Shown here piece by piece: positions 26,155 to 34,386 of a stretch of DNA of 64,000 nt. Numbering within the stretch: position 1 is the first letter of the stretch; each line of letters opens with the position of its first letter. The notes under the pieces were generated by a model. That model did no database searches. It was given only the letters and a program-made list of their open reading frames with translations, and was not told where the DNA came from. The DNA comes from an uncultured Caulobacterales bacterium (lineage in GTDB: Bacteria > Pseudomonadota > Alphaproteobacteria > Caulobacterales > Caulobacteraceae), in NCBI GenBank assembly GCA_903858185.1, contig CAIOHT010000008.1, forward strand, positions 1 through 64,000, in the 5' to 3' direction. The translations under genes were made by a program, and so were the position numbers.

Positions 26155-26687
26155 TGGTGATCCGTACGGCCCGCCTCCGTCTTGCGCCGGCGCAGTACGG
26201 CGACCTTCTCGCCGTCGGGCTGGGCAACGAGGTCCTGTCAGAGACGCTCGGCGTCGCCATCGCCACGGACTGGGCCGGTCCGGACGCGATGGAGGCCATC
26301 AGCCGCAGCCGCGACATGCTGGCCGATGACCCGGCCCTGGCGCAGTGGTGGATGCATTTCATCATCCACGAGGCTGACAACACCCTGATCGGACTCGGCG
26401 GCTTCAAGGGCGCGCCGGCAGGCGGCCAGGTCGAGATCGGCTACGAGATCGCCCCCGGCTATCGCCATCAGGGTCTGGCCACCGAGGCCGCGCAGGGGAT
26501 GGTCGATCACGCCCTGGCGAACCCTGAGGTCGATCACGTGCTGGCGCACACCCGGCCGGAAGAGAGCCACTCGACGATGATCCTGCGACGGCTGGGCCTG
26601 CAGTTCATTCAGGCGCTCGATGACCCGGACGACGGCCCGATCTGGCGCTGGCGACTGGATCGCCAACCCAACGGTGCTCAGCGGTAG
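26154..26687 (+). CDS. GNAT-family N-acetyltransferase
   Basis: The 177-residue protein starts at ATG 26154 (TGATG overlap with ubiG). It shows TARLRLAPAQ, LIGLGGFKG, VEIGYEIAPGYRHQGLATEA (acetyl-CoA loop) and STMILRRLGLQFI, typical of RimJ/RimL-like GNAT enzymes. The substrate is unknown. Its end overlaps the convergent SMI1-like gene by 10 bp. Confidence 0.88.
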   Translation: MVIRTARLRLAPAQYGDLLAVGLGNEVLSETLGVAIATDWAGPDAMEAISRSRDMLADDPALAQWWMHFIIHEADNTLIGLGGFKGAPAGGQVEIGYEIAPGYRHQGLATEAAQGMVDHALANPEVDHVLAHTRPEESHSTMILRRLGLQFIQALDDPDDGPIWRWRLDRQPNGAQR

Positions 26688-27274
26688 TCCGCCGCGTCGA
26701 TCGTCCTGCGCGCGCCGTTGAGCAGGTCCGCGATCTGGCCGGACTGTTCGTAGTCCTCGTCCAGATACCCGCCCTTCACCGCATAGGCGCCCTGTTCGAA
26801 ACAGCGCACGGCGGTGGCCAGCATCATCGAGACGCTGTCGAAGATGATCTCGTGCTCATCCTCGCCGGGCAGGAACTCGACGATGCAGCCATAGTCAGGC
26901 GACTCCGCGTCGCAGATCACCGCCAGGTAGCCGCCGCCGCCGTCCGTCAGGATCGGGAACCAGCTGGCCGGCCAGAGATCGGCCAGACCGGCGAAGCCCC
27001 TGTAATGCAGGCTCGCCTCGGCGATCGGCATCCAGTAGTGGCCGGGGATCACATGGCCATCGCCGAGCGTCCGGCCGACCGGCAGATCAACGCCGTCATG
27101 GCGGCCGTACATCGCGGTCAGGTCCTCGGGCGCGCGGCCGGCGGGAGCGACGGCGTCCTCGACGTCATAGGGCGCTATGCCCGGCTGCAGCATCTCCACG
27201 GCGGGGCGGTTCAGCCGGCGCAACTGGGCCGTCAGGGCGTCGACCTGCTCGAACACCAGCATCATCTCGCTCAT
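26678..27274 (-). CDS. SMI1/KNR4 (SUKH)-family protein
   Basis: The 198-residue protein shows the SMI1/KNR4 pattern: a helical N-terminus (LRRLNRPAVEMLQPGIAPYD), EDLTAMYGRHDGVDLP, YWMPIAEASLHYRGFAGL, and WFPILTDGGGGYLAVICD near residues 103-122. SUKH proteins include immunity proteins of contact-dependent toxins but also unrelated cytosolic proteins. No toxin gene is adjacent, so an immunity role is not supported here. Confidence 0.75.
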   Translation of the reverse strand: MSEMMLVFEQVDALTAQLRRLNRPAVEMLQPGIAPYDVEDAVAPAGRAPEDLTAMYGRHDGVDLPVGRTLGDGHVIPGHYWMPIAEASLHYRGFAGLADLWPASWFPILTDGGGGYLAVICDAESPDYGCIVEFLPGEDEHEIIFDSVSMMLATAVRCFEQGAYAVKGGYLDEDYEQSGQIADLLNGARRTIDAADYR

Positions 27275-27291
27275 CAGGCGCCCCGCACGAT

Positions 27292-27726
27292 CTAGTTCAC
27301 GTCTGTCTTTTTTGGTGGCGCAGGCGGCAGGGCCGCGACTGGCACGCCGTCCTCGACCAGCGCCTTGACCTCGGCGGGCGTAGCCTCGCCGTAGATGCCG
27401 CGTTCTTCGGACCTGCCCTCGTGGATGGCGCGGGCCTCGCGGGCGAACGTGTCGCCGACGTAGTCGAAGTTGTCCTCGACATGGGCGCGCACCTTGCCGA
27501 TCGCCTCCATCATCATCTGGCGCGCTTCAGGCGGCAGGCCGGCGCCGGAGGACTGTGCCTTCGTGCCGGCGACACTGGGCGCCATGATCTGCTTGCGGAC
27601 GGCCTTGCTGGCGCAGACCGGGCAGTCGAGCAGGCCCCGTTCGGCCTGGTCATCGAAGTCGGCGGAGGCGCCGAACCAGCCCTCGAACTCGTGGCCGTGC
27701 TCGCAGGCGAGGGCGTACTTGATCAT
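27292..27726 (-). CDS. DUF1178-family zinc-ribbon-like protein
   Basis: The 144-residue protein begins MIKYALACEHGHEFEGWFGA and has CPVCASKAVRKQIMAPSVAG, the DUF1178 signature, with C8, H10 and the CPVC pair as likely zinc ligands. The family is common in alphaproteobacteria and of unknown function. It overlaps the nitrilase gene by 4 bp (ATGA) and closes the grxC-nitrilase operon. Confidence 0.9.
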   Translation of the reverse strand: MIKYALACEHGHEFEGWFGASADFDDQAERGLLDCPVCASKAVRKQIMAPSVAGTKAQSSGAGLPPEARQMMMEAIGKVRAHVEDNFDYVGDTFAREARAIHEGRSEERGIYGEATPAEVKALVEDGVPVAALPPAPPKKTDVN

Positions 27727-28544
27727 GGCCCGACGAACGCCCGGGCATTGGTCAGCACGGGGATGGCTGCGCGGGCCCTGTCCGCCTCGGCCAGATCAAG
27801 ATCGGCGATCAGGACGCCGGGCTCGTCGTGGTCAAGCTTGCCGATCACCTCGCCCCATGGCGCGACGATGGTGGAATGGCCCCAGGTGCCGCGGCCATCC
27901 TCGTGGAACCCGCCCTGGGCCGCCGCCAGCACGAAGCTGCCGGTCTCGATCGCCCTGGCGCGCAGCAGCACCTCCCAGTGGGCCTCGCCGGTCGGGCGGG
28001 TGAAGGCCGCCGGTATGGTCAGGACGGTCGCCCCGGCGCTCGCCAGCGCCCGGTAGACGGCCGGGAAGCGCATGTCGTAGCAGATGCTCAGGCCCAGCCG
28101 CGCGCCGTCGATGTCGGCCACCACGGCGCGGCCTCCGGGCTCATAGGTCGCCGACTCGCGCGCCGTCTCGCCGGTCGGCAGGTCGACGTCGAACATATGC
28201 AGTTTGTCGTAGGTGGCGGTGATCTCGCCCGCGGGATTGATCAGCACCTGGCGATTGGCGGCCTTGCCGTCCTCGCGCCGGACCAGCGCCGAGCCGACGT
28301 CGATCCAGACGCCGAGCTCAGCGGCCAGCCCGCGCAGGCCGCTCACCACCGGATCGTCCGCCAGCAGGGTCAGCTGCGGCAGCAGCGTCTCGCGGTTTCG
28401 CTCGAGGATGTTGGTCGCCTCGGGCGTCAGGACAAAGGTCGCGCCCTGCGCCACCGCGTCCCGCACGAGCGGGAGGACATGCGCCAGCGCCGCCGCGTGA
28501 GTGGCCGGCGTGCGGGTCTGGACGAGGCCGACGCGCAGGGTCAT
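27723..28544 (-). CDS. Carbon-nitrogen hydrolase (NIT1/NIT2-like, deaminated glutathione amidase)
   Basis: The 273-residue enzyme has the nitrilase triad: E42 (LTPEATN), K114 (TYDKLHMFDV) and C155 (SICYDMRFP). Close similarity to the NIT1/NIT2 group suggests it removes the amide from deaminated glutathione, a repair reaction. Direct overlap with grxC (glutaredoxin) fits a glutathione context. Other omega-amidase activity is possible. Confidence 0.88.
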   Translation of the reverse strand: MTLRVGLVQTRTPATHAAALAHVLPLVRDAVAQGATFVLTPEATNILERNRETLLPQLTLLADDPVVSGLRGLAAELGVWIDVGSALVRREDGKAANRQVLINPAGEITATYDKLHMFDVDLPTGETARESATYEPGGRAVVADIDGARLGLSICYDMRFPAVYRALASAGATVLTIPAAFTRPTGEAHWEVLLRARAIETGSFVLAAAQGGFHEDGRGTWGHSTIVAPWGEVIGKLDHDEPGVLIADLDLAEADRARAAIPVLTNARAFVGP

Positions 28545-28798
28545 GCGGTCAGCAGGGCGTCCAGCTTACCGTCCCGGTCGAGGGCCAGCATGTCATCGCA
28601 GCCGCCGATGTGGTCTTCGCCGATGAAGATCTGCGGGAAGGTCGACCGACCGCCGGAGCGGTCCATCATTTCCTTGCGCAGGGCCGGGTCCATGCCGGCT
28701 TCGACCTCGGTGAAGTCCGCGCCCTTCTGGCCAAGCACGCTGAGCGCGCGGGCGCAGTAGCCGCAGAAGGGACGGGTGTAGATGGTGACGTGGGCCAT
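28541..28798 (-). CDS. grxC: Glutaredoxin 3
   Basis: The 85-residue protein has the active-site CGYC (C12, C15, in YTRPFCGYCARAL), the cis-Pro segment STFPQIFIG and GGCDDML, matching GrxC. It reduces disulfides with glutathione. It overlaps the nitrilase gene by 4 bp and follows comF by about 30 bp. Confidence 0.94.
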   Translation of the reverse strand: MAHVTIYTRPFCGYCARALSVLGQKGADFTEVEAGMDPALRKEMMDRSGGRSTFPQIFIGEDHIGGCDDMLALDRDGKLDALLTA

Positions 28799-28829
28799 GG
28801 TCTCGGAGCGCTGACGATGATGATGGATG

Positions 28830-29612
28830 TCATATAGTGGTGTCCGCCCCGGCGCGCACCTTCGCGATGACCGCCAGGTCGACGGCGGCGGCTCCGGCCG
28901 CCTTCAACGCCCTCGCGCAGGCATGTGCGGTAGCGCCGGTGGTCAGAACGTCGTCAATCAGCAAAACCCGCCGCCCGTCGATCCGGGGCCGGCGCGCCGG
29001 CGGGACGGCGAAGGCTCCGGCCACGTTGCGGCGCCGTCCGGCGGCTGACTTGCCGCCCTGGCTTTCGGTGCGCCGCACCCGGATCAGGGCATCCGGCGCG
29101 ACGGCGACGCCGGTCAGCGCGCCGAGCGGCCGGGCGATCTCGGCCATCTGGTTGTAGCGGCGCGACAGCAGTCGCCAGCGATGCAGCGGCACGGGCACGA
29201 TCACCTCCGCCTCATCCAGCAGGTCGCGCCCTGAGCGCAGCAGCCAGCGGGCCAGCACCGGCGCCAGATCGGTGCGGTCGGCATGCTTCAGCTTGAGGAC
29301 CAGATCACGGCTGTTCTCGTCATAGAGGCAGGCGGCGCGCGCCCGATCGTAGGCTCTCGGCCGCGCCATGCAGGCGGCGCAACGCACGCCGGGACCGGGA
29401 TCGAATTCCCAGGGCGCGCCGCAGCCGTCGCAGACCGGTGCTTCGAGAAACGTGATCCGGCTCCAGACGTCGGCGGTGAGGCCCCCCGTCAGCGCGGGCG
29501 CGCCGGCGGTGTCGAGTGGCGGCAGGATGAGGTCGAGCATCGCCCGCGCCGCGCCGATAACGCGCGGACCCGGTTTCAAAACCGGCTGTGACAGGCCATC
29601 TTCAGCGCGCAT
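28830..29612 (-). CDS. comF: ComF-family phosphoribosyltransferase-like protein
   Basis: From ATG 29612 the protein has 260 residues. It has a CxxC pair zinc finger (CDGCGAPWEF, RCAACMARP) at about residues 58-80, and a PRT domain with VIVPVPLHRWRLLSRRYNQ and the PRPP loop VLLIDDVLTTGATAHACARA. ComF proteins take part in DNA uptake or strand processing. The ribosome site GGGAGGG supports this start; ATG 29540 is an alternative. The start shares the CATG palindrome with the divergent methyltransferase. Confidence 0.9.
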   Translation of the reverse strand: MRAEDGLSQPVLKPGPRVIGAARAMLDLILPPLDTAGAPALTGGLTADVWSRITFLEAPVCDGCGAPWEFDPGPGVRCAACMARPRAYDRARAACLYDENSRDLVLKLKHADRTDLAPVLARWLLRSGRDLLDEAEVIVPVPLHRWRLLSRRYNQMAEIARPLGALTGVAVAPDALIRVRRTESQGGKSAAGRRRNVAGAFAVPPARRPRIDGRRVLLIDDVLTTGATAHACARALKAAGAAAVDLAVIAKVRAGADTTI

Positions 29613-30516
29613 GACCACCAGCCCTCCCGATCTGTTTGACCGCGCCCTGCACCGGCGGCGGCTCGACCGCGCCGCGCCCGCGTACGCGACCGCCGACTTC
29701 CTCAAGGAACGGGCGGCGCAGGACGCGGTGGCGCGACTGGAGGCGATCATGCGTCGGTTTCCGCTGGCCGTCGACATGGGCGCGCGCCACGGCGCCTTCG
29801 CCCGGGCGCTGGCGCAGAGCGACGCGGCGGCCAAGGTCGACCTGCTGATCGAATCGGACCTGTCGGCGGCCATGCTTGCCGACCGGGCAGGCCCCCGTCT
29901 GGTGATGGACGAGGAACTGTCGGCCTTTGCGCCGGAAAGCCTCGACCTGATCGTCTCGACCCTGGCGCTGCACTGGACCAACGACCTGGTCGGCTCGCTG
30001 ATCCAGATCCGCCGGTCCCTGAAGCCGGACGGGCTGTTCATCGGCTCGGTTCTGGGCGGCGCGACCCTGACCGAGCTGCGCCAGTGCCTGCTGGAAGCCG
30101 AGGCCGAGATCAGCGGCGGGGCCGGCCTGCGTATCTCGCCGTTCGCCGACGCCTTTGACGCCGCCGCCCTGCTGCAGCGGGCAGGACTGGCCCTGCCGGT
30201 GGCCGATGTGGACAGCGTCGCTGTCCGTTATGCCCATCCTCTGGCGCTGCTGCGCGACCTGCGGGCGATGGGCGAGACCAATGTCCTGCGCGACAGGCCC
30301 AGACGCCCCCTGACCCGGCGCGTGCTGCTGCGGGCGATGGAGCTCTACGGCCAGCGGTTCAGCGGCCCGGACGGCAAGGTCGTCGCCACCTTCGAGATCA
30401 TCACGGTCACCGGCTGGGCCCCGCACGAGAGCCAGCAGAAGCCCTTGAAGCCCGGATCCGCGAAGATGCGGCTGGCGGATGCGCTGGGAACAGTCGAGCG
30501 GAAGGCGCCGCGGTAG
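29611..30516 (+). CDS. NDUFAF5-like SAM-dependent methyltransferase
   Basis: The 301-residue protein has the family's N-terminal LFDRALHRRRLDRAAP, SAM motif AVDMGARHGAFARAL near residue 52, LDLIVSTLALHWTNDLVGSL, LKPDGLFIGSVLGG and RYAHPLALLRDLRAMGETNV. It is the bacterial counterpart of mitochondrial NDUFAF5, an arginine hydroxylase/methyltransferase-like factor for complex I assembly; BioC-like activity is an alternative. The ATG overlaps the comF ATG on the other strand. Confidence 0.85.
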   Translation: MTTSPPDLFDRALHRRRLDRAAPAYATADFLKERAAQDAVARLEAIMRRFPLAVDMGARHGAFARALAQSDAAAKVDLLIESDLSAAMLADRAGPRLVMDEELSAFAPESLDLIVSTLALHWTNDLVGSLIQIRRSLKPDGLFIGSVLGGATLTELRQCLLEAEAEISGGAGLRISPFADAFDAAALLQRAGLALPVADVDSVAVRYAHPLALLRDLRAMGETNVLRDRPRRPLTRRVLLRAMELYGQRFSGPDGKVVATFEIITVTGWAPHESQQKPLKPGSAKMRLADALGTVERKAPR

Positions 30517-30521
30517 CGGTC

Positions 30522-30704
30522 CTAGTTGATCGCCCCGGCGACGGCGTCGCTGACGTACTGCATCTTCTCGGTGGTCTTGTTGCCGAACACCGTCACGGAC
30601 GTGACGATCACCAGGAATACCAGCGAGGCGATCAGGCCGTACTCGATGGCGGTCGCGCCGGACTCGTTGCGCCAGAAGGCCTTCAGACGAGATCGCGCAG
30701 CCAC
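30522..30704 (-). CDS. Orphan Flp-type IVb pilin
   Basis: The 60-residue protein has the prepilin signature ESGATAIEYGLIASLVFLVI, with processing expected between Gly and Ala. It has a hydrophobic helix and a short tail (GNKTTEKMQYVSDAVAGAIN). The best start is GTG 30704, which overlaps the end of mutT by 22 bp. No tad/cpa assembly gene is in the window, so it must use machinery elsewhere or be a leftover copy. Confidence 0.75.
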   Translation of the reverse strand: MAARSRLKAFWRNESGATAIEYGLIASLVFLVIVTSVTVFGNKTTEKMQYVSDAVAGAIN

Positions 30705-31102
30705 GCCACCAGCGGCGCGTCCGCCGGCGGCATCGGGTAGTCGGTCAGCTTGTCGGGCTTCACCCACGCCAGCGCCTCGTGTTCGAGCGCCGTGACAAAC
30801 CCGTCCCAGCGCCTGCACAGGTAGAGTGGCATGAGCAGGTGAAACGAATCGTAACTGTGGGATGCAAAAACAAACGGGGCCAGACAGGCGTGGGTCACGC
30901 TGATGCCCAGCTCTTCCTTCAGCTCCCGGATCAGGCAGGCCTCGGGCGTCTCGCCCGGTTCGACCTTGCCGCCCGGAAACTCCCACAGACCAGCCAGCTG
31001 CTTGCCCTGCGGCCGCTTGCAGATCAGCACCCGGCCGTCGGCGTCGATCAGCGCTGCGGCGGCGACGAGCAGGGTGGGTTTGGGATCGGTGATCTCGGGC
31101 AT
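30683..31102 (-). CDS. mutT: MutT-like 8-oxo-dGTP diphosphatase
   Basis: The 139-residue protein has a complete Nudix box (GGKVEPGETPEACLIRELKE then ELGI), LLVAAAALIDADGRVLICKR at the N-terminus and a C-terminal ALAWVKPDKLTDYPMPPAD typical of MutT. It hydrolyses 8-oxo-dGTP to prevent mutation. The mutT and argJ neighbourhood is common in Caulobacterales. Confidence 0.9.
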   Translation of the reverse strand: MPEITDPKPTLLVAAAALIDADGRVLICKRPQGKQLAGLWEFPGGKVEPGETPEACLIRELKEELGISVTHACLAPFVFASHSYDSFHLLMPLYLCRRWDGFVTALEHEALAWVKPDKLTDYPMPPADAPLVAWLRDLV

Positions 31103-31152
31103 GACGTGGACCTACCAGCCGCGCCCGGACCACGCCAGCGGTCGGCGCGCCG

Positions 31153-31716
31153 TCAGAGCGCCGTCGCCTGTTGCGGATGCTTGGGGGAGCACTGGCTGTA
31201 GATTTTCGCCAGGGTGACCATGTCGGCCTCGTAGTCGCCGGTCGGCATGATGGCCTCGCCCAGGCCGACCACCTTGCGCTTGTAGTCCATCATTCCGCAG
31301 ACCATCGGCACGCCCGCGCCCATGGCGATGTGGTAGAAGCCGGTCTTCCATTGCCGCGCCTTGCCGCGCGTGCCCTCGGGCGCGATCGTCAGCATGAACT
31401 CGTCGCGTTTCGCGAACTCGGCGACCATCGTGCCGACCATGTCCTTCGACTGCGCGCGGTCTACGGGAATGCCGCCCAGATCGCGCATCATCCGTCCGAA
31501 CGGCCAGGCGAACAGCGAAGACTTGCCGATAAAGCTGAGCTTGAGGTTCAGCGCGTCCGCCCCGCCGACGAAATAGACGAAGTCCCAGTTGCTGGTGTGC
31601 GGCGCGGCGATGATCACGAACTTGCGCGGGATCGGCGCCGTGCCCTCGACCTTCCACCCCTGAAGCCTGAAAAAGGTCGCCAGCGCCCATTGCACCGTCA
31701 GCGCCAGCCAGCTCAT
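31153..31716 (-). CDS. PlsC-like lysophospholipid acyltransferase 2
   Basis: The 187-residue protein starts at ATG 31716 behind GGGGAGG. It has the HX4D motif in APHTSNWDFVYF, APEGTRGKARQWKTGFYHIA, and an N-terminal hydrophobic segment. It is shorter than PlsC (about 240) and belongs to a related acyltransferase branch, distinct from the PlsC-like gene at 2033-2674. The acyl acceptor is unknown. Confidence 0.85.
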   Translation of the reverse strand: MSWLALTVQWALATFFRLQGWKVEGTAPIPRKFVIIAAPHTSNWDFVYFVGGADALNLKLSFIGKSSLFAWPFGRMMRDLGGIPVDRAQSKDMVGTMVAEFAKRDEFMLTIAPEGTRGKARQWKTGFYHIAMGAGVPMVCGMMDYKRKVVGLGEAIMPTGDYEADMVTLAKIYSQCSPKHPQQATAL

Positions 31717-31812
31717 CGTTCGACGTCCTCCCCAGGATTGTGCGGGAGGGTGAAGCGGCGGGAACCGGACATCAAGCCCCAAGGGACATGAAGTTCTGCG
31801 TCCTGTGAGCCC

Positions 31813-33255
31813 CTAGCTCCGATAGTCCCCGTTGATCGCCACGTATTGTTTGGTCAGGTCGCAGGTCCAGATGGTCGCAGAACCCCGGCCAACGCCGACG
31901 TCTATGCTGACCTCAAGTTCCGGCTTCTTCATGTAGGCGCTCATCTTCGCCTCGGAGTAGGTCGGCGAGACCAGGCCGTCGTGGGCGGCGACCAGCTTGC
32001 CGAACATGACCTTCATCCGGTCGCGATTGACCGGCTCGTCGGCGCGGCCGACGGCCATGACGATGCGGCCCCAGTTGGCGTCCTCGCCGGCGAAGGCGGT
32101 CTTGACCAGCGGGCTCTCCGCCACCGTCCGCGCGATCTTGCGGGCGCTGGCCGCGCTCTCGGCGCCGGTGACGTTGATGCGAACGAACTTGGTCGCGCCC
32201 TCGCCGTCACGGACCAGCTGCATCGCCAGATCCAGCAACAGGGCCTCCAGCTTGTCGCGGAAATCAGCCAGCCGGTGGTCGCCGGCCCGGCTGATGCGCG
32301 GCGCCGGGGAGGTCCCGGTGGCGAACAGCAGCAGCGTGTCGTTGGTCGAGCGGTCGCCGTCGACGGTCACGCTGTTGAAGGTCGTGCGGGTGTAGAGGCT
32401 GACCAGGGTCTGCAGGGCCTTGGGCGCGATGTTGGCGTCGGTGGCCACGAAGGCCAGCATGGTCGCCATGTCAGGCGCGATCATGCCCGAGCCCTTGGCG
32501 ATGCCGTTGATCCGCACGGTCTTGCCGTCGATCTTCGCGGTCGCGGTGGCGCCCTTGGCGAACGTATCGGTGGTCATGATCGCCCGGGCGGCTTCGGACC
32601 AGGCGTCCTCGGCCATCCGTCCGTCGACCTCGGCAAGGCGGCTGGTGATCTTGCCGTCGTCCAGCACCACGCCGATGACCCCGGTCGAGGCCAGCATGAC
32701 ATCGCGCTGGCGACAGTCGAACCGTTTGCCGATCGCGCCCGCGACCCTGCGGGCCGCATCCGCGCCTGGCTTGCCTGTGAAGCTGTTGGCGCAGCCGGCG
32801 TTGACCACCAGAGCCCGGACGCCGTCGCCCCCGGAGGCCTCCAGCTGCTTCTTGCACCAGTCGACAGGCGCGGAACCGACGCCGTGGCGGGTAAACACCC
32901 CCGCGCAGCTGGTCCCTTCGACGAAGCGCATGACCAGCAGGTCAGGCCGCTCGTGCTTGTAGAATCCGGCCCGGCCGATACCGATCTCGACCCCGCCGAT
33001 CGGCGGCATCTTCGGGAACGGGACAGCCAGCGGCGAGACGGCCAGACCGGGCTTGCCCGGCGTGGCGACAGCCTCTGGTTCGACAGCCGCCTCCGGTCGC
33101 CGGGCCGTGGCGCGCTTGATCGCCGAGGTGAGCGGGTCAAGCGCGTGCTGGACCGCGTTGCCGACGATCTCGGCGGGCCTGGCGGCGACTTCAAGCGCCC
33201 GGGCGGGCGTCAGCTTGCCGGCGGCAGCCTTCGGCTTCGAGGGCGCCCTGGTCAT
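31813..33255 (-). CDS. argJ: Bifunctional ornithine/glutamate N-acetyltransferase ArgJ
   Basis: The core (from about residue 72) matches ArgJ, including CAGVFTRHGVGSAPVDWCKK, VNAGCANSFTG, TTDTFAKGA and the self-cleavage region KGSGMIAPDMATMLAF where the Thr after Ala becomes the nucleophile. It transfers acetyl from N-acetylornithine to glutamate, cycling arginine synthesis. An N-terminal extension of about 70 residues rich in Lys, Ala and Pro is unlike usual ArgJ proteins. It overlaps the upstream parvulin gene by 4 bp. Confidence 0.93.
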   Translation of the reverse strand: MTRAPSKPKAAAGKLTPARALEVAARPAEIVGNAVQHALDPLTSAIKRATARRPEAAVEPEAVATPGKPGLAVSPLAVPFPKMPPIGGVEIGIGRAGFYKHERPDLLVMRFVEGTSCAGVFTRHGVGSAPVDWCKKQLEASGGDGVRALVVNAGCANSFTGKPGADAARRVAGAIGKRFDCRQRDVMLASTGVIGVVLDDGKITSRLAEVDGRMAEDAWSEAARAIMTTDTFAKGATATAKIDGKTVRINGIAKGSGMIAPDMATMLAFVATDANIAPKALQTLVSLYTRTTFNSVTVDGDRSTNDTLLLFATGTSPAPRISRAGDHRLADFRDKLEALLLDLAMQLVRDGEGATKFVRINVTGAESAASARKIARTVAESPLVKTAFAGEDANWGRIVMAVGRADEPVNRDRMKVMFGKLVAAHDGLVSPTYSEAKMSAYMKKPELEVSIDVGVGRGSATIWTCDLTKQYVAINGDYRS

Positions 33256-34259
33256 TTCTTCGCCGGCGTCGTCGCAGGAGCGGGCTCGGCGGCGGGCGCC
33301 GCCGGCGCGCCGGCTGCCGGAGCAGCCGTCGGAGCAGCCGTCGGAGCAGGCGTCGGCGCGGGCGGGGCCGAGGCCGGCTCACGTGGCGCGCCAGGCACCT
33401 CCTGCGGCTTGCCCAGCAGGACCTCGACCCGCGCGTCCGCCCGCAGCTCTTCGAGCAGGTCGCGAACCTTGTCGTAGGTCAGGAAGCGGACAATCTGAGG
33501 ACGGGCGGCCTCGAAGGTGATCGGCGCCTCCTGGCGCTTCTCCTCGACCTTGACGAGGGCCCAGCCACCTTCGACTGCGAACGGGCCGACCAGGCTGCCG
33601 GGCTGGGCATCCTTGAGCGCCACCACATAGGGCTCCGGCATCACATCGAGGGTGAAGTACCCGCCGATATCGCCGCCGCTGAACCGGGTGGCGGTGTCGG
33701 CCGACCGTTCCATCGCCAGGGCCTCGAACGAGGCGCCGGCGGCCAACAGCTTCCTGATCTGCTCTGCCTCGGCCTGGGTTTGTACGACGATCTGGCGGGC
33801 CTTGAGTTCGTCGGAGACCTTCGAAAGCTTGAGCTGCTCCTGGTAGAGGTCGCGAATGGCGTTGGGCGTCACGGCCTTCTCGACCACGCTCTCGACCAGC
33901 ATGTCTCCGAGAATCCGCTCGCGGGCGGCGGCCAGGCGGCGCTGGGCGACCGGGTCGCGGTCAAGCTTCTTCACCAGCGCCTCGGCGGCCAGCAGCTTCT
34001 GGTCAACCACCTCGTCCATCACCCGGCGGAACAGGTCCGAGGAAGTGTCGAGCGGCTCGCCCTCGCTGATCAGGCCCTGGGCGACAGCCTCGCGCTTGAC
34101 GTCCGAGGCCCAGACCGTCTTGCCGTCAATGCGCGCCACGGCGACATCGCCGGCCTGCGGCGGCTTCTCGTTGCCCTCCTGACGCCCGCAGGCGCTCAGG
34201 GTCAGAGCCACGGTGAGGGCGGCGATAACGCCCCACACGCCGGTCGTTGCGGTCTTCAT
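33252..34259 (-). CDS. Lipoprotein parvulin-type peptidyl-prolyl isomerase
   Basis: From ATG 34259 (GGAG about 10 bp upstream) the protein has a lipobox (TLSAC, C24), then SurA/PrsA-like helices (VARIDGKTVWASDVKREAVA). The parvulin domain follows (KARQIVVQTQAEAEQIRKLL, FSGGDIGGYFTLDVM, VGPFAVEGGWALVKVEEKR). The last 45 residues are an Ala/Pro-rich tail. It should help fold outer-membrane or periplasmic proteins. Its position between secA and argJ resembles Caulobacter; the EpsD/PrsA group is an alternative name. Confidence 0.85.
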   Translation of the reverse strand: MKTATTGVWGVIAALTVALTLSACGRQEGNEKPPQAGDVAVARIDGKTVWASDVKREAVAQGLISEGEPLDTSSDLFRRVMDEVVDQKLLAAEALVKKLDRDPVAQRRLAAARERILGDMLVESVVEKAVTPNAIRDLYQEQLKLSKVSDELKARQIVVQTQAEAEQIRKLLAAGASFEALAMERSADTATRFSGGDIGGYFTLDVMPEPYVVALKDAQPGSLVGPFAVEGGWALVKVEEKRQEAPITFEAARPQIVRFLTYDKVRDLLEELRADARVEVLLGKPQEVPGAPREPASAPPAPTPAPTAAPTAAPAAGAPAAPAAEPAPATTPAKK

Positions 34260-34386
34260 GGCGGCCATTTCTCCACGGGAGCCTCGCTCCCGGTCCTAGC
34301 GCGGTTTCGGTCGAAGGGAAATGCGGCTCGCCCGCCCGCCCGCATTGTCAGGCGGACAGCATGACCTGTCCCCGGTTTCCCGGTTC

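Noticed and set aside
26678..27274. SMI1/KNR4-type protein as a toxin immunity gene
   Set aside because: No polymorphic toxin or secretion gene lies nearby; the neighbours are housekeeping genes.
31846..33477. Open frame of 543 codons opposite argJ
   Set aside because: It is a shadow frame of argJ and the parvulin gene, rich in Gly, Asp and Arg with no motif.
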